A stretch of DNA of 64,000 bases from Dermanyssus gallinae (lineage: Eukaryota > Arthropoda > Arachnida > Mesostigmata > Dermanyssidae), in the NCBI GenBank assembly GCA_003439945.1, contig QVRM01001034.1, positions 1 through 64,000 of the forward strand. Reading direction: 5' to 3'. Numbering within the stretch: position 1 is the stretch's first letter; every line of letters starts with the position of its first letter. Below are positions 25,777-36,185 of this stretch, piece after piece. A program made the translations under genes and the position numbers. The notes below the pieces were generated by a model. It searched no databases, was not told where the DNA came from, and saw nothing but the letters and a program-made list of their open reading frames with translations.

Positions 25777-25834
<58 letters not shown>

Positions 25835-25851
25835 ACTGTCCCTATCTACTG

Positions 25852-25886
<35 letters not shown>

Positions 25887-25893
25887 TTGAACG

Positions 25894-25930
<37 letters not shown>

Positions 25931-26056
25931 TGACTTTGTGAAGAGACATAGGAGGTGTAGCATAAGTGGGAGACTTGTCATCAATGAAATACCACTACTC
26001 CTATTGTTTCTTTACTTACTCAATGAAATAAATATGGTCTTCCCATGTTTTAGACA
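25777..26056 (+). rRNA. 28S rRNA fragment, right flank
   Basis: Continues from the R2 cut through the conserved GCGAAACCACAGCCAAGGGA, GAAGACCCTGTTGAGCTTGA and GTGAAATACCACTACTC-like blocks to about 26056, where similarity fades. Small differences from consensus (for example TTGGATTGAACGGCGGGG where GAATCAGCGGGG is usual) mark it as a pseudogene. Confidence 0.9.
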
Positions 26057-26327
26057 AAAGCATAGTTATTTGTGTGATTTATATTGAGTGCCGACCGCGG
26101 ATGTGCGAGGTGCAGGTCCTCTTAGCGAATCTTCTCCCTGATGATAGTGTCGAGGCAGTGTAATCCGTGCGTCCATAAAGCAGGATCGCGCAGCAAGTAC
26201 GCGGCAATTGTTAGTATCGTCGTTTGGCGGACTAGGGTGGAGCCTGTAGACGTGCATATCGTAGCGACCGCTGTGCAGACCGAGGCCGAGTGTTCGGTGC
26301 TACCGACAACTCCAGAAGCGTAGGGCA

Positions 26328-26362
<35 letters not shown>

Positions 26363-26735
26363 GTGGCCAATTTGTCAATATAAAACGTTTGGAATTAACC
26401 AGGCCCCGTGAAAACCGGCGTTACGTACCTGGATTCTCACAACCCGCCGGCGATCTACTCCGTCGCATACGTAGAGCCATAGGCAGTGGTCGTCGCTGTT
26501 CGCGACAAAGATCTACTCTAGGGAATAGCCAACGGGGCCTTGGCGGGCAAGGGTGAAAACGGTTTAGCGAGTAGAACTAGTAACGAGAATTTTTTATTTT
26601 AAGATTCTAATTTCTACCAAATTCAAAATTTTATGTGCCGCTACACTAAAAATTAATATGAGGAGTGATTTGTCTGATGAAGTAGATATTTTATGCATGC
26701 ATTCAGTTATGGCATGCCCTCTGGAAAACCTTAAT
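26057..26735. other. Unique sequence with a (TA)n array (26333-26360)
   Basis: Moderately GC-rich sequence follows the rRNA, with no recognised gene. A TA array and AT-rich DNA follow. Confidence 0.45.
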
Positions 26736-26739
26736 CTTT

Positions 26740-26990
26740 CTATCTTCGTCGGCGTTGTCTGCTCTTTGGAAGAAGCCGCATTTTCTCACAAGCACGATCT
26801 GCTTAATTTCTGTATAGGAGGACTGGTTGTCGCGCAAACGCGCAATTTGTGCTCTTCTGTCGAGCAATAACATAAAGCTCACAGATATTAGTATTTACAC
26901 TCTCATTCCGAAATAAGACTTCTCCATGTTCCATTGGAAACAATATTTCTTTTAACGAACTCTTCAATTCCCCATATCGATCGTCAAAAA
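26740..26990 (+). repeat. Unclassified interspersed repeat U, copy 2
   Basis: Plus-strand counterpart of 18770-18965, readable as EEAAFSHKHDLLNFCIGGLV (26770-26830). Conservation is best in this block and in an ATTCCGAAA..A motif downstream. Origin unknown. Confidence 0.55.
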
Positions 26991-27399
26991 ATTATGAACA
27001 TTCGTTTGTCTATAACAAAGATGTATACATTGTGTCTAGATTAGCAAACATAAGGTCCGCAGAGTATATTGACAATTAAGCAAAAAATTGCAACGGTTAA
27101 CCTTACAACTTTAAGCCGGTGTAGGCAGAAATGTATTATAAACGCTCTAATATGTAAGAGTTTACTTTATTTGTTATGACCCTACATCACCTATGCCATT
27201 GTGGCCGCACGGCAGGTGCACTTAATCACTAGAAGATCACTCGAACAGACTGTGTGAGGAGATCGAAAACCCTTGGCGCAAAGGGTGCATGATCGGGCGT
27301 AATAAAATGCGCTGCGCACAGTCACCTTTACTAGTAGAAGTTGCTCGACCGATTATAAATGCGCTCTTTTCGCAAAGCGAGCTTTTTTGAGGGAGCTAC

Positions 27400-28510
27400 A
27401 GACCTTACCCTTGAGCAAATCTCAATTCAACAGATCATAATCGCGTCCAAATGCATACGGCTAAGAAAAGCGTCGCGCGCAATTGAGGTCCCCCGCAAGT
27501 ATTATGCTTACTCCTAAAGAACCACCCAAAGGTATTTAAACATATGATGGATAAATTCTCAACCGCGGAGACTTTCCTAGGCCTTGGAAAGGTGCACGTT
27601 TGAACCTTGTCCCAAAACTCTATAAATCACAAACAAACCATTTGTTATACAGCCCCTTAAGTATGCTCCTGTCTGACTATCCAAAGCAGCCGAGCACATG
27701 ATCAACAAGTAAGAAATCTACTAAACAAGCAGGCGTTCTCCGAAAACCAGTACGGGTTCCGAGCTGAACATTCCACACAACTGACTATTAGCAAAGTTCT
27801 AAACGTAGCTGAAGCACAGAGAAAGGCGCCGAGAGAAAACAGGTCGCATTGTTTAGCCATTGTCATAGACGTCAAAAAAGCGCTTAATATGCTTTCGTGG
27901 GAAGCCATAAACAAAGCATTTGTAAACAAAAACGTGTCCCACTACATACGACGCATTCTAGGGTCATACCTAAAAGCCCGTGTATCTAACTACGAACCGT
28001 GGACAAAACCGCCGACAGAACCTGGATCCCTCAAGGGTCCGTACTAGGACGAACATTGTTGCACATAACCTACCATAAAGTACTCAGACTTCTACATCCC
28101 ACGCGAGTTTACTCCGTCGCCTACGCAGAATCAGATCTGGCATTAATTGTTACAGCCTGTGACGAGGACCTGCTTGAAGGAACAGCCAACAGACCGGACC
28201 CCTGGCGAATATTCGACAATACACGCTAGGACTCGAACTGGCTTCACAGAAGTCGGACGCTACGCTCACACTTAAAGTTACCCACGCCGATAGTCAAGTA
28301 CCTGGACGTGATCCTGGATAGGGCTCTCACAAGAACATTTTATATGCACTGTGCAGCAAAAATGCAGCAAAAGCCTCAGCAGAGCTACAAAAACCTCTCG
28401 CAAAAACAACTGGCACATAAAGTCGGCCAGTCTAAATCGCGCGTCGGACCGGTGGGGGAACCCGTGGGTGATCCTCGGCCACAAGATCCGATTAGACGCT
28501 CGCCACTTCT
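27400..28510 (+). mobile_element. LINE reverse transcriptase remnant (R1/LOA-like), copy 1
   Basis: In broken frames the order of RT blocks is clear: KK.S.AIEVPRKY (27470), PKVFKHMMDKF (27530), QYGFRAEHSTQLTI (27745), IDVKKALNMLSWEAI (27868), PGSLKGPY / SVLGRTLLHITY (28035), VYSVAYAESDLALIVTA (28110), and KLPTPIVKYLDVILDR (28280). The catalytic YADD has become YAES-D by an insertion. The last frame ends RHFS at about 28515, close to a purine tract. Clade assignment is from general resemblance only. Confidence 0.75.
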
Positions 28511-28576
28511 CCTAATGGTCCATAGTGCTGTTCCATGGATATCTGGGCCATTCGAGAGTGAAGCTTAAGGGGGGAG

Positions 28577-28985
28577 GTGTGTTTAATGGGTAAGGGTCTT
28601 GACGGACCAACATCCAACCGCTAGGGTCGAGCCCAACACGGCTCGAGGAGACACGCCACATTCGTAGCAACAGTGTGTAACAGCATTCACCTTCCTCCAG
28701 AAAAAAAATATACAAGTGCGACGAGCTAAAGGCAGTGAAAACGGTGTCAGTGAAGAAAAACGGTAGCATTAGGCTTTGGCGATAATCCAATATGGGAAAG
28801 AACAAATAAAACCAGACGCAGTCCAGGAAACTGGTCATAATGAGACACACCGTTGAACCAAACCATCGTGATAAATCGGCTAATAGTATAAATGGACTAC
28901 ATACGAGGATGTTTGTAATCAATGTATGTAATGATACGATAGTAATCATATAATAATGTAAGAAATCCTTGGCCGGTTTGGCGCC
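28577..28985 (+). repeat. LTR-like segment between a polypurine tract and a PBS-like motif, copy 1
   Basis: Just before 28577 is the purine tract AAGGGGGGAGG. The segment starts TGTGTTTA, contains AAAATATACAAG (TATA-like) and AACAAATAAAA (polyadenylation-like), and ends before TTTGGCGCC (28977-28985), which resembles a retroelement primer-binding site. The same arrangement recurs at 36.42-38.09 kb. It lacks a clean CA end, so the LTR interpretation is tentative. Confidence 0.4.
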
Positions 28986-29120
28986 AAGGAGTGCGGTCGT
29001 GTTTCTATAAAGCCTCGAAAAAAAATGCTTTCCCTGTGAGTGCAGGAAGGTAAATCCCGAGAGTGAGATACCATGGAGTGGTGCGCGGAAAGTCAGTGAT
29101 AATTTTGGTGTACTGTGTGT

Positions 29121-29267
29121 ATGGGCTGCCGACGGAAGGGTCAGGCCGCTGCGAAGTTCAAACAAGACCTCTTCAACAAAGTGAAGCAGAATAAAAACCA
29201 CTCTTGTAACGTTCGAAAGGCCTCGAACGGTCCGCCGCGTATTCAAACTAATACAATTAAATTCTAA
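29121..29267 (+). CDS. Short basic open frame, 48 codons, conserved in two copies
   Basis: Starts MGCRRKGQAA and contains LFNKVKQNKNHSC and NGPPRIQTN. The corresponding frame at 38229-38363 is 44 codons, starts MRHKSKAA and preserves LFNKVKQN and NGPPRIQTN. Position 3' of an LTR-like/PBS-like segment suggests the start of a retroelement gag gene. It ends soon after, so it would be only a fragment. Confidence 0.35.
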   Translation: MGCRRKGQAAAKFKQDLFNKVKQNKNHSCNVRKASNGPPRIQTNTIKF

Positions 29268-29412
29268 CAAATACCAACGGCTGTTCAACTAAAGGAAGTT
29301 AACGCAGTTTAACATTGCACCATATAAAACATATCTGGCGTGGCGTACAGATATGTACTGATATATCGCTTATATTGAATACAGCGCATTGCGCATAGCA
29401 GTATTTCACCCC

Positions 29413-29450
<38 letters not shown>

Positions 29451-30209
29451 TAGGGAATTTTTAGCTTTCCGTTGCGTAGGAGCCTTCTTTCAGTCATAGT
29501 CTGTAGATAAGAAGCACCTCTTTAGAAAACGTCGTAGTTGTGTTAAATACCAAGCTCAACAAAAGTAGGGTTGTTCACGGAGAGTTTTTTTCCAGAAGGC
29601 TATGATAATCTTGATTCGAGTGTGTATTGCGCTTCGCTACGCTTCCCTCTACGCCAAGAAGGCTGCCCTAGAAAGAAAATTTTAGGGAATGATTCGAGGA
29701 ATGGCGTCCCACGCCAACGGCCGACCATGGTTTCAGTCTCGGCCGGTAAGGCCATAAAGCCGATCCCTGCCGTCTCTCTGCAGTTTACCGGGCTTTTATC
29801 AGCTTATCGGCTGTGTAGCTGTCGCGCGCATTGTTACCGTTAGAACGATTACCGTCGTGGCATGCCTCTTATACTATTGTTGCGGCTAGAAGAAAACCTG
29901 CTAAGGCTAATCGTTCCGGCTAAGGGATTTTGAAACAGCGGCCGGTTCATCGTGACTTCGATAAACCGGCCGGAAAAGTAGTAACAAAGCTGGCCGATGT
30001 ATGAGCATGCTGTTGGGCTTCTGTTGTTTAACTCTCGGCTATCTCTAACAGCCAGATCGTCTGAGCTTGATTCTGTTGACGCCGTTTCAACACGATGTCC
30101 CACGGCCGAGTGGAAAATCATAGTGAACAGTTGAGTTCCTGGCATTGACTGTCCGTTTTCCGGCGCTCAGCGGCCTCACAATAACGAACTCATATAGATA
30201 ATGTTTCCA

Positions 30210-30213
<4 letters not shown>

Positions 30214-30282
<69 letters not shown>
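30214..30282. repeat. (TA)n microsatellite upstream of the ligase
   Basis: About 69 bp of pure TA. The duplicate has a shorter TA run at the matching position (57167-57201), showing length change since duplication. Confidence 0.9.
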
Positions 30283-30283
<1 letters not shown>

Positions 30284-30963
30284 GTTTACAACTGTTAAAA
30301 TGCGCTAATTATGGACATTTTAAACTGAATGAGAAATTATTGAATTAAAATAAGTTTGCTGTCCGGAGAAGACGGTCCCATTAAAAACATTTATACATAA
30401 TGTTTTTTTCCTTCTATACTGAGCAAAAACGTTACCCTGAATACAGCATCGTGAGAGAGAGAAAAAAACAGAGAGATAGAAAAGACCTAGAACTAGAGGG
30501 AAGAAGGAAAACAAGCGCATCATAGTGTGCTCATTTCACCCCGGTGGCTCACCCGGACCTTGACTGATTTTAGCACGGCACACATTTTGTTGACAAACTG
30601 TGCAGGGAGAGAGCTCTCGTGACATCCTATTGGTGTATCTAACGAGTACTTTAAGCAAACGAAAGGGAACAAACGGAAAGGGAAATCGACGTTTCGAATA
30701 GGGAAACAACGTCTCACGCAGCACTTGAGCCGACATCCATTTCGAATTTGTCGAAACTAAACATCGGCACGAGAAACACACCCAATGGAGATGAAAACGT
30801 ACAACGGCGAGTTACTCTCGAGCGTGTGAGGCTTTTCGTCCAGCGTGCGCGTGTGCAGTGTACTTCTACTGCACTGGAGCCCGCAAGTCGAATGATTTAA
30901 GTCATTAAAAATACGCATCGAACCAACGGTATATTCAGTGATACGACGGCCCTCCTGGACGAC

Positions 30964-32622
30964 ATGTACCGCTCAGTTATCGGCAAAGACCGGGTGGTGA
31001 GGTGTAACATAAACTTCGAGGTCGAAGAGATTCTAGTACATGAACTGTTTGAACAAGAGTGGACAAAATGGCCAAACAAGGAAGCGGTGGTCGACTCGAA
31101 ATCTGGCGTCGTTCTCACATACGGTGAGCTGCTCGTGCAAGTTAAGGCGTTAGCCGCCCATCTCCAAGCGGATGGCGTCCTTGAGGGCAAAGTGGTCGCA
31201 TTTACTGCGACGAATAGCCTACGATCCTATCTCACCCTATTGGCGCTTGTGTTCTGCAAGTGTACCATCATTATCACAAAGAACTCGCACACAGCATTTG
31301 AGCTTGGCGAACTCCTTAGAGATATACCCGTTTCAGCGGCATTTGGAGACCGGATATCGTCAGACAAATTCCGAGCCTTTCAGAAGCAGCAGCAGAACGA
31401 AAAGTCAAACATGCAACAAGAGCAGCAGCAGCAAATCCAGGTTAGCCTGAAAAAGGTGTACTGTATTGATGACGAGGACTATTTGGATACGCCAGCGGCT
31501 GTGAAGAGTTACGTGTCACCTCAGTATTCCGACCCGAAAAATACGATTCTTTTTTTGGTGTTTACTTCCGGCTCAACTGGACCGTCGAAAGTGGTGCAGG
31601 CAAGTCATTTTAATTTTGTGGCCAACGTCTATCCGTTCTATAATCGCTACTGGACTCCAGACATGGTCCATTTGGTGACACCGCCCACGCATCTCTCGGG
31701 TCTCTTGACCATACTCCTTCCGTTGGCTCGAGCTGAAAAGATTGTCGTGGCCAGCGAGCACCTCAAAGCAGACCTGGCCAGCTTTGCTGACGTCGTTCAG
31801 CGGTACAAGGTGACGAAATGCCTGGCCATGCCCGTCACTCTGAATACGTTCGTGAATGCGTCGCCAGATATCAGGCGCAAACTACAGAGCCTGCGAGTCA
31901 TCCTGACAGGCGGGTCGGTTACGCAAGAGGCCATTCTTCAGCGAATGACGGAGTCGTTACCTGACGTGTCGTACTTCGGCAACTTGTACGGCATGTCGGA
32001 AACATTCGGAATCGTTTCGCAGTCCCAGCATGCCTACCGGGAGGGTCTCGGACTGCACGTTATACCCAACATGTCCATGAAGGTTGTGGACGTGGACAGC
32101 GGGCAGGTTTTGCCGGCCAACGAGCAGGGCGAAATCTGGCTGCGTGGGCCGACCCTAAGCAAAGGTTATTTGAACAATGCGAAGGCCACCGAAGCAGCGT
32201 TCTCGGATGGGTGGCTTCGCACCGGCGATATTGGCTTTTATGACGACCTTGGCCGTTTTTTCATCGTCGACAGGATCAAGGAGATGATAAAGTGTTTGGA
32301 CAGTCAAATAGCACCTTCCGATATCGAAGCCGTCATTCTAAGAAACGGCTTGGTAGAGAGTGCTCTCGTGCTGGGGGTGCCTGATAACAAGTATGGAGAA
32401 GCGCCGACAGCGTTTATCGTGCCGAAGAACTTTGTGCGAAACCTCACAACACTACGAGAAGACATCACAGCAGACATCAGAGAGAAATGCGCCGTTCACA
32501 AGCAGCTATACGGTGGTATATTCTTTCTGAGCAATCTGGCAAAAACAGATACGGGCAAATTCTCACGGAAGGATCTCCTCAAAGCGCATCTCGAGCAGAA
32601 GCTACCATACCTTAAGCTATAA
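30964..32622 (+). CDS. Acyl-CoA ligase, firefly-luciferase-like AMP-binding enzyme, intact
   Basis: 552 codons, about the usual length of luciferase/4-coumarate-CoA ligase proteins. Known of the family: carboxylic acids are activated to acyl-AMP with ATP, then transferred to CoA. Motifs seen: P-loop FTSGSTGPSK (residues 200-209), YGMSET (342-347), RTGD (419-422), DRIKEMIK (436-443) and the C-terminal TGK with the catalytic Lys at 532. Unusual: a Gln-rich insert (about 141-158, CAG/CAA codons) before the P-loop. The C terminus is LKL, not the peroxisomal SKL. There is no intron within the frame. The frame is also open for about 21 codons upstream of the chosen ATG, back to a stop preserved in both copies, so an upstream exon joining there is possible. 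Substrate cannot be told. Both arms of the ORF are free of stops, and the paralog at 57.9 kb is broken, so this is the likely functional copy. Confidence 0.9.
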   Translation: MYRSVIGKDRVVRCNINFEVEEILVHELFEQEWTKWPNKEAVVDSKSGVVLTYGELLVQVKALAAHLQADGVLEGKVVAFTATNSLRSYLTLLALVFCKCTIIITKNSHTAFELGELLRDIPVSAAFGDRISSDKFRAFQKQQQNEKSNMQQEQQQQIQVSLKKVYCIDDEDYLDTPAAVKSYVSPQYSDPKNTILFLVFTSGSTGPSKVVQASHFNFVANVYPFYNRYWTPDMVHLVTPPTHLSGLLTILLPLARAEKIVVASEHLKADLASFADVVQRYKVTKCLAMPVTLNTFVNASPDIRRKLQSLRVILTGGSVTQEAILQRMTESLPDVSYFGNLYGMSETFGIVSQSQHAYREGLGLHVIPNMSMKVVDVDSGQVLPANEQGEIWLRGPTLSKGYLNNAKATEAAFSDGWLRTGDIGFYDDLGRFFIVDRIKEMIKCLDSQIAPSDIEAVILRNGLVESALVLGVPDNKYGEAPTAFIVPKNFVRNLTTLREDITADIREKCAVHKQLYGGIFFLSNLAKTDTGKFSRKDLLKAHLEQKLPYLKL

Positions 32623-33033
32623 TCGCGTTGCGCACATACTGCTCATTGCCGCAGCAATTCAGTAAATTGTGTTGTGAACCTAGAAGCTGAAATATTTTCT
32701 ATACTTGCCCACGATACCCTAAAGGAAAAGACGTACGGTTGTCAACATAGAGCTTCAGACCGTTCTTCATTATTTGCAACTGAAGCTTAAAAGTGATATT
32801 TGCACTCATTAAACCCTATTGCATTATCAATTTGATTCATTTAGTATGAACCAAATGTACAATATTTGCCAATCAGCTTTGAGCTAAAATTAGCCCGTCC
32901 GCGACGAATTTGTTTTCTTTAAACCGTTTAGTACTGTAGTACATCCATCCACATTTCGGATAATATGTCGCCAGCAACGGGACCACTTTAACATCACGCT
33001 TAACATGGCTGCGACATTGCACTCTTTTTCAGC

Positions 33034-33095
<62 letters not shown>

Positions 33096-33176
33096 ATCAG
33101 TATATTTATATCATTAAAACCATCAAATGGATGCAAGCTGTGTTTGGTTTATTATATATTTTTTTATATTTATAAA

Positions 33177-34438
33177 ATTTCGATTTTTTGTGGCGTTATG
33201 TTGGTACTCATGTCTCTCACTTATGCCGACAAGCTCGGCCATTTTGAATGTTCACTTAATTGTTGACAGCTGCTTTGCTTGCACGTGTTTTGGATCGTCT
33301 TCGATTTTTACCTATTCAAAAAAATTGATCAAAGAACCTGTATCAAATTTTGTGTGAAAAACGAAATTAAGTGCGCGGATGCATTCCGAATGTTGACTGT
33401 GGCATACGGAGAAGCTACCTTGGACCGAAGCAACGTTTATCGGTGGTACAAAATGTTCTCAGAAGGCCGAGAAGATGTGAACGACGAAGAGCGTGCCGGA
33501 CGCCCGAGCACTTCAACAACAGACGAAAAAATTAATGAAGTGGAGAAAATGGTATTGGCCAATCGTCGAATCACCGTTAGAGAAGTTGCTGAGGACCTAA
33601 ACATATCGATTGGCTCGTGCCATTCGATTTTTATCAATGATTTGGGCATGAGACGGGTCGCCGCGAAATTCGTACCAAAATTGCTCAATTGCGACCAAAA
33701 ACAGCATCGCATGAACATTGCTAATGAGATGTTGGACTCTGTCCGCGACGACCCAAATTTGCTCCAGAGGGTCATAACTGGTGACGAATCGTGGGTTTAT
33801 GGTTATGACGTGGAAACCAAAGCTCAATCATCTCAATGGAAGCTGCCGCACGAACCAAGACCGAAAAAAGCGCGCCAAGTTCGGTCGAATGTGAAAGTTT
33901 TGCTGACAGTTTTCTTCGATTGCAGGGGCGTGGTGCATCATGAGTTCTTGCCACAGGGTAGAACGGTCAATAAGGAATATTACCTGCAAGTTATGCGCAA
34001 TTTGCGCGAAGCAATCCGCCAGAAACGCCCGGATTTGTGGAAGAACAAACATTGGCTTTTGCACCACGATAACGCCCCTGCTCACACATCGTTGCTTGTG
34101 CGCGAGTTTTTGGCCAAAAACAACACACTAATGATGCCGCAGCCACCGTATTCCCCAGATCTGGCCCCCTGTGACTTTTTCTTGTTCCCTAAACTGAAGA
34201 GGCCCATGAAAGGACGACGTTACGCTACGCTTGACGAGATAAAGACGGCATCGAAGGAGGAGCTGAACAAGATTAAAAAAAATGGTTTTTGAAGTGCTTC
34301 GAAGATTGGAAAGACCGTTGGCACAAGTGTATAATATCTCATAGGGATTACTTTGAAGGGGACAAAATAGATATTCATGAATAAATGAATAATTTTTGAA
34401 AAAACACAAAAGTCGCGATACTTTTTGAACACACCTCG
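33177..34438 (+). mobile_element. Mariner B, left end missing
   Basis: Right inverted repeat present (ends 34438, then TA at 34439-34440 and a short TA run). The left part begins at AATTTCGATTTTTTGTGGC, so about 50 bp including the left inverted repeat are absent and TA/T-rich sequence (33035-33092 array plus spacer) replaces them. Absent from the matching place of the duplicate (about 59990-60005), so it arrived after duplication or was lost there. Without two ends it should be immobile. Confidence 0.92.
33279..34292 (+). pseudogene. Mariner B transposase, longest of the copies
   Basis: The frame covers both HTH domains and all three catalytic Asp residues: TGDESWVYGY, HHDNAPAHTS and YSPDLAPCDFFLFP (D-34-D), the most complete transposase here. 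Two defects are visible. First, the probable native start, ATGGATCAAAG in copies A and C, is ATTGATCAAAG here, so translation would have to begin at an upstream ATG in former 5' UTR. Second, a missing T in the run near 34285 stops the frame at NGF, losing about 30 C-terminal residues seen in copy C. Confidence 0.9.
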
Positions 34439-34441
34439 TAT

Positions 34442-35120
34442 ATATATAGTAAAGGGAATTCTCTTTTCATTCATAGACAAGCGACTAAGATACAACCCTA
34501 TCTAACACAGATGTGGATAGATCTCAGATCTTCAATCGAACTCTTCTAAAAACCACATTAATCCACTGGGTCCTGACTTCGAGTCACCAAACTGAACTAT
34601 ACATTTAATTTGGTACATACAAATGGAAATATTTGATGTGAACTTATCAGTCAAATGAGTAAGTGTGGCCTAATAAATTATTACCTAATAACTTATTAAA
34701 CCACTCTTACTCATTTGTGCAGCTTCGTGTGTTGAATACGAACTAGCAGACTGCGAGGGGCCAGAGCGTCACAACCTTCCAGGTAGCGGATCCTGTGTCA
34801 TTACCTTGGCTTAAAAGGTGAAAGGATAGCGCCGTTTAGTGCGGCGTTGGCCGATTCCGAGTCGGTTTATCCACTAACAGGATTGGCGTCATCTGCTTAT
34901 TAGCTATGTTATTACTGTTTTTGCAGAAAATAAATCATCATGCACAAGCTGATTGCAAGGCGGATTTCGATCAAGCATATTTTGTAGTGTTAAACCATAA
35001 ACTGTTACCCTGGCGGTAGTAGCCTGTTTGTTTGCTCACATATCTCTCATCCACCTACAACTAAATGCCGGTCCCTCGGTGGTTGCCGACAGGTCCAATT
35101 CATTGACGAAAGCCGGATTT
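34442..35120. other. Duplicated intergenic DNA
   Basis: Collinear with about 60005-60850 of the second duplication copy. It has no gene. Confidence 0.5.
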
Positions 35121-35122
35121 CG

Positions 35123-35405
35123 TTACTGAAAGCAATATGTTATAGCTGGTTCGATCTTTATCCGGAACAATTTCATTGCTGTAGTACTATCCACAGATTT
35201 GAGATCTCCTATCAAGCTCATCGCTAATATTGCTTGTGCATGCTTGACATGTTCAATATGTCTCATGACGCGAAGCGCCAGAATCGGTGGCCAAGAGGAC
35301 CACGACAGTATGACAGTTGCCGTGTCTTGCCTCCCATGGTCAGCGGACCTAGGGAATGTTTCTATAGGCAGCTTGAAGCTCTGATCAACCTTGTTTTTTG
35401 CAGAG
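35123..35405 (-). mobile_element. LINE fragment (CR1/Jockey-like) 3' of the RT, truncated
   Basis: The minus-strand frame contains LIGDLKSVDSTTAMKLFRIK followed by EPAITYC, a typical region downstream of LINE RT active sites. The duplicate copy at 60.85-61.75 kb extends further into the RT (FIDFRKAFDGVW). Here similarity stops at about 35405, where a plus-strand LINE fragment begins. Confidence 0.6.
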
Positions 35406-35409
35406 AAGG

Positions 35410-36000
35410 TGCCCCCAGCACGCATTATTCGAGCACTTATAAACAAAGGCGTGTCCCACTACATACGACGCATTCCAGGGTCGTATCTAAAAGCCCAAGT
35501 ATCTACCTACAAAAACGTGGACTATGCCGACAGAGGCGGGATACCTTCAAGGGTCCGTACTGGGACGGACATTCTCACATATAACCTACAATAAAGTATT
35601 AAGACTTCCACATCCTCCGGAAGTTTACTCCGTTGCCTACGCAGAATCAGATCTGGCACTAATTGTTACAGCCCGTGACGAGAACCTGCTCGAAGGAACA
35701 GCCGACGAGCCGGACCCCTGGCGAATATTCGACAATACCTCCACACGCTAGGCCTCATATTGGCTTCACAAAAATCGGAAGCAATTCTTCTGAACGGCCT
35801 GAAGCGTCATCCACAGAACCTACGCTTACGCTTAAAGTTACCCACGCCCATAGTCAAGTACTTGGACGTGATCCTGGATAGGACTTTTACAAGAACATTT
35901 GATATGCGCTATGCAGCAAAAATGCTGCAAAAGCCTCAGCAGAGCTACGAAAAACCTTTCGCAAAAATAACCGTCACACAGATTCGGCCAGTCTAAATAT
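35410..36000 (+). mobile_element. LINE reverse transcriptase remnant, copy 2
   Basis: 5'-truncated relative of 27.9-28.4 kb. It contains INKGVSHYIRRIPGSYLKAQ, GSVLGRTFSHITYNKVLRL, VYSVAYAESDLALIVTARDE and KLPTPIVKYLDVILDR. Both copies carry the same YAES-for-YADD lesion, so both descend from an already defective source or were duplicated together. An insert of about 285 bp with a TA array (36152-36182) separates it from the following LTR-like segment, unlike copy 1. Confidence 0.7.
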
Positions 36001-36148
36001 TAAAGTGGCCAGGCGAAGTGATCTCGTGAAAACAAGGGGCAAGGAGGATTCGATTTTAGTTTACTTGTGAGTCCCGCACTGCCGTAGCTTTAACAACGTC
36101 GCCTAGTGTGCTTCATACATTTCCCAGTTTATATATTGCCTTGACAGG

Positions 36149-36185
<37 letters not shown>

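Larger units (their letters stand above)
29448..35400 (+). repeat. Segmental duplication, copy 1
   Basis: Matches 54946-61450 in direct orientation over long blocks. They are TAGCTTTC.TTGCGTAGGAG (29460/54963), CGGCTGTGTAGCTGTCG (29810/56820), the acyl-CoA ligase, the downstream ATGGCTGCGACATTGCACTC (33004/59909), and CTCTGATCAACCTTGTT (35380/61398). The copies differ by insertions: mariner B here, and about 1.6 kb of AT-rich DNA at 55.2-56.8 kb in copy 2. Confidence 0.9.

Noticed and set aside
28512..29288. 258-codon minus-strand open frame
   Set aside because: It runs antisense through the LTR-like repeat. The homologous region at 36.4-38.3 kb does not keep the frame, and the product has no motif. 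Likely chance.
29571..29843. 90-codon plus-strand frame in duplication copy 1
   Set aside because: The corresponding DNA in copy 2 is interrupted and frameshifted, and there is no recognisable domain.
34000..34131. Separate gene on the shadow frames of mariners A-C (for example the plus-strand frames over 15.0-15.7 kb)
   Set aside because: These are complementary frames of the transposase and recur identically in all copies because of the shared DNA.
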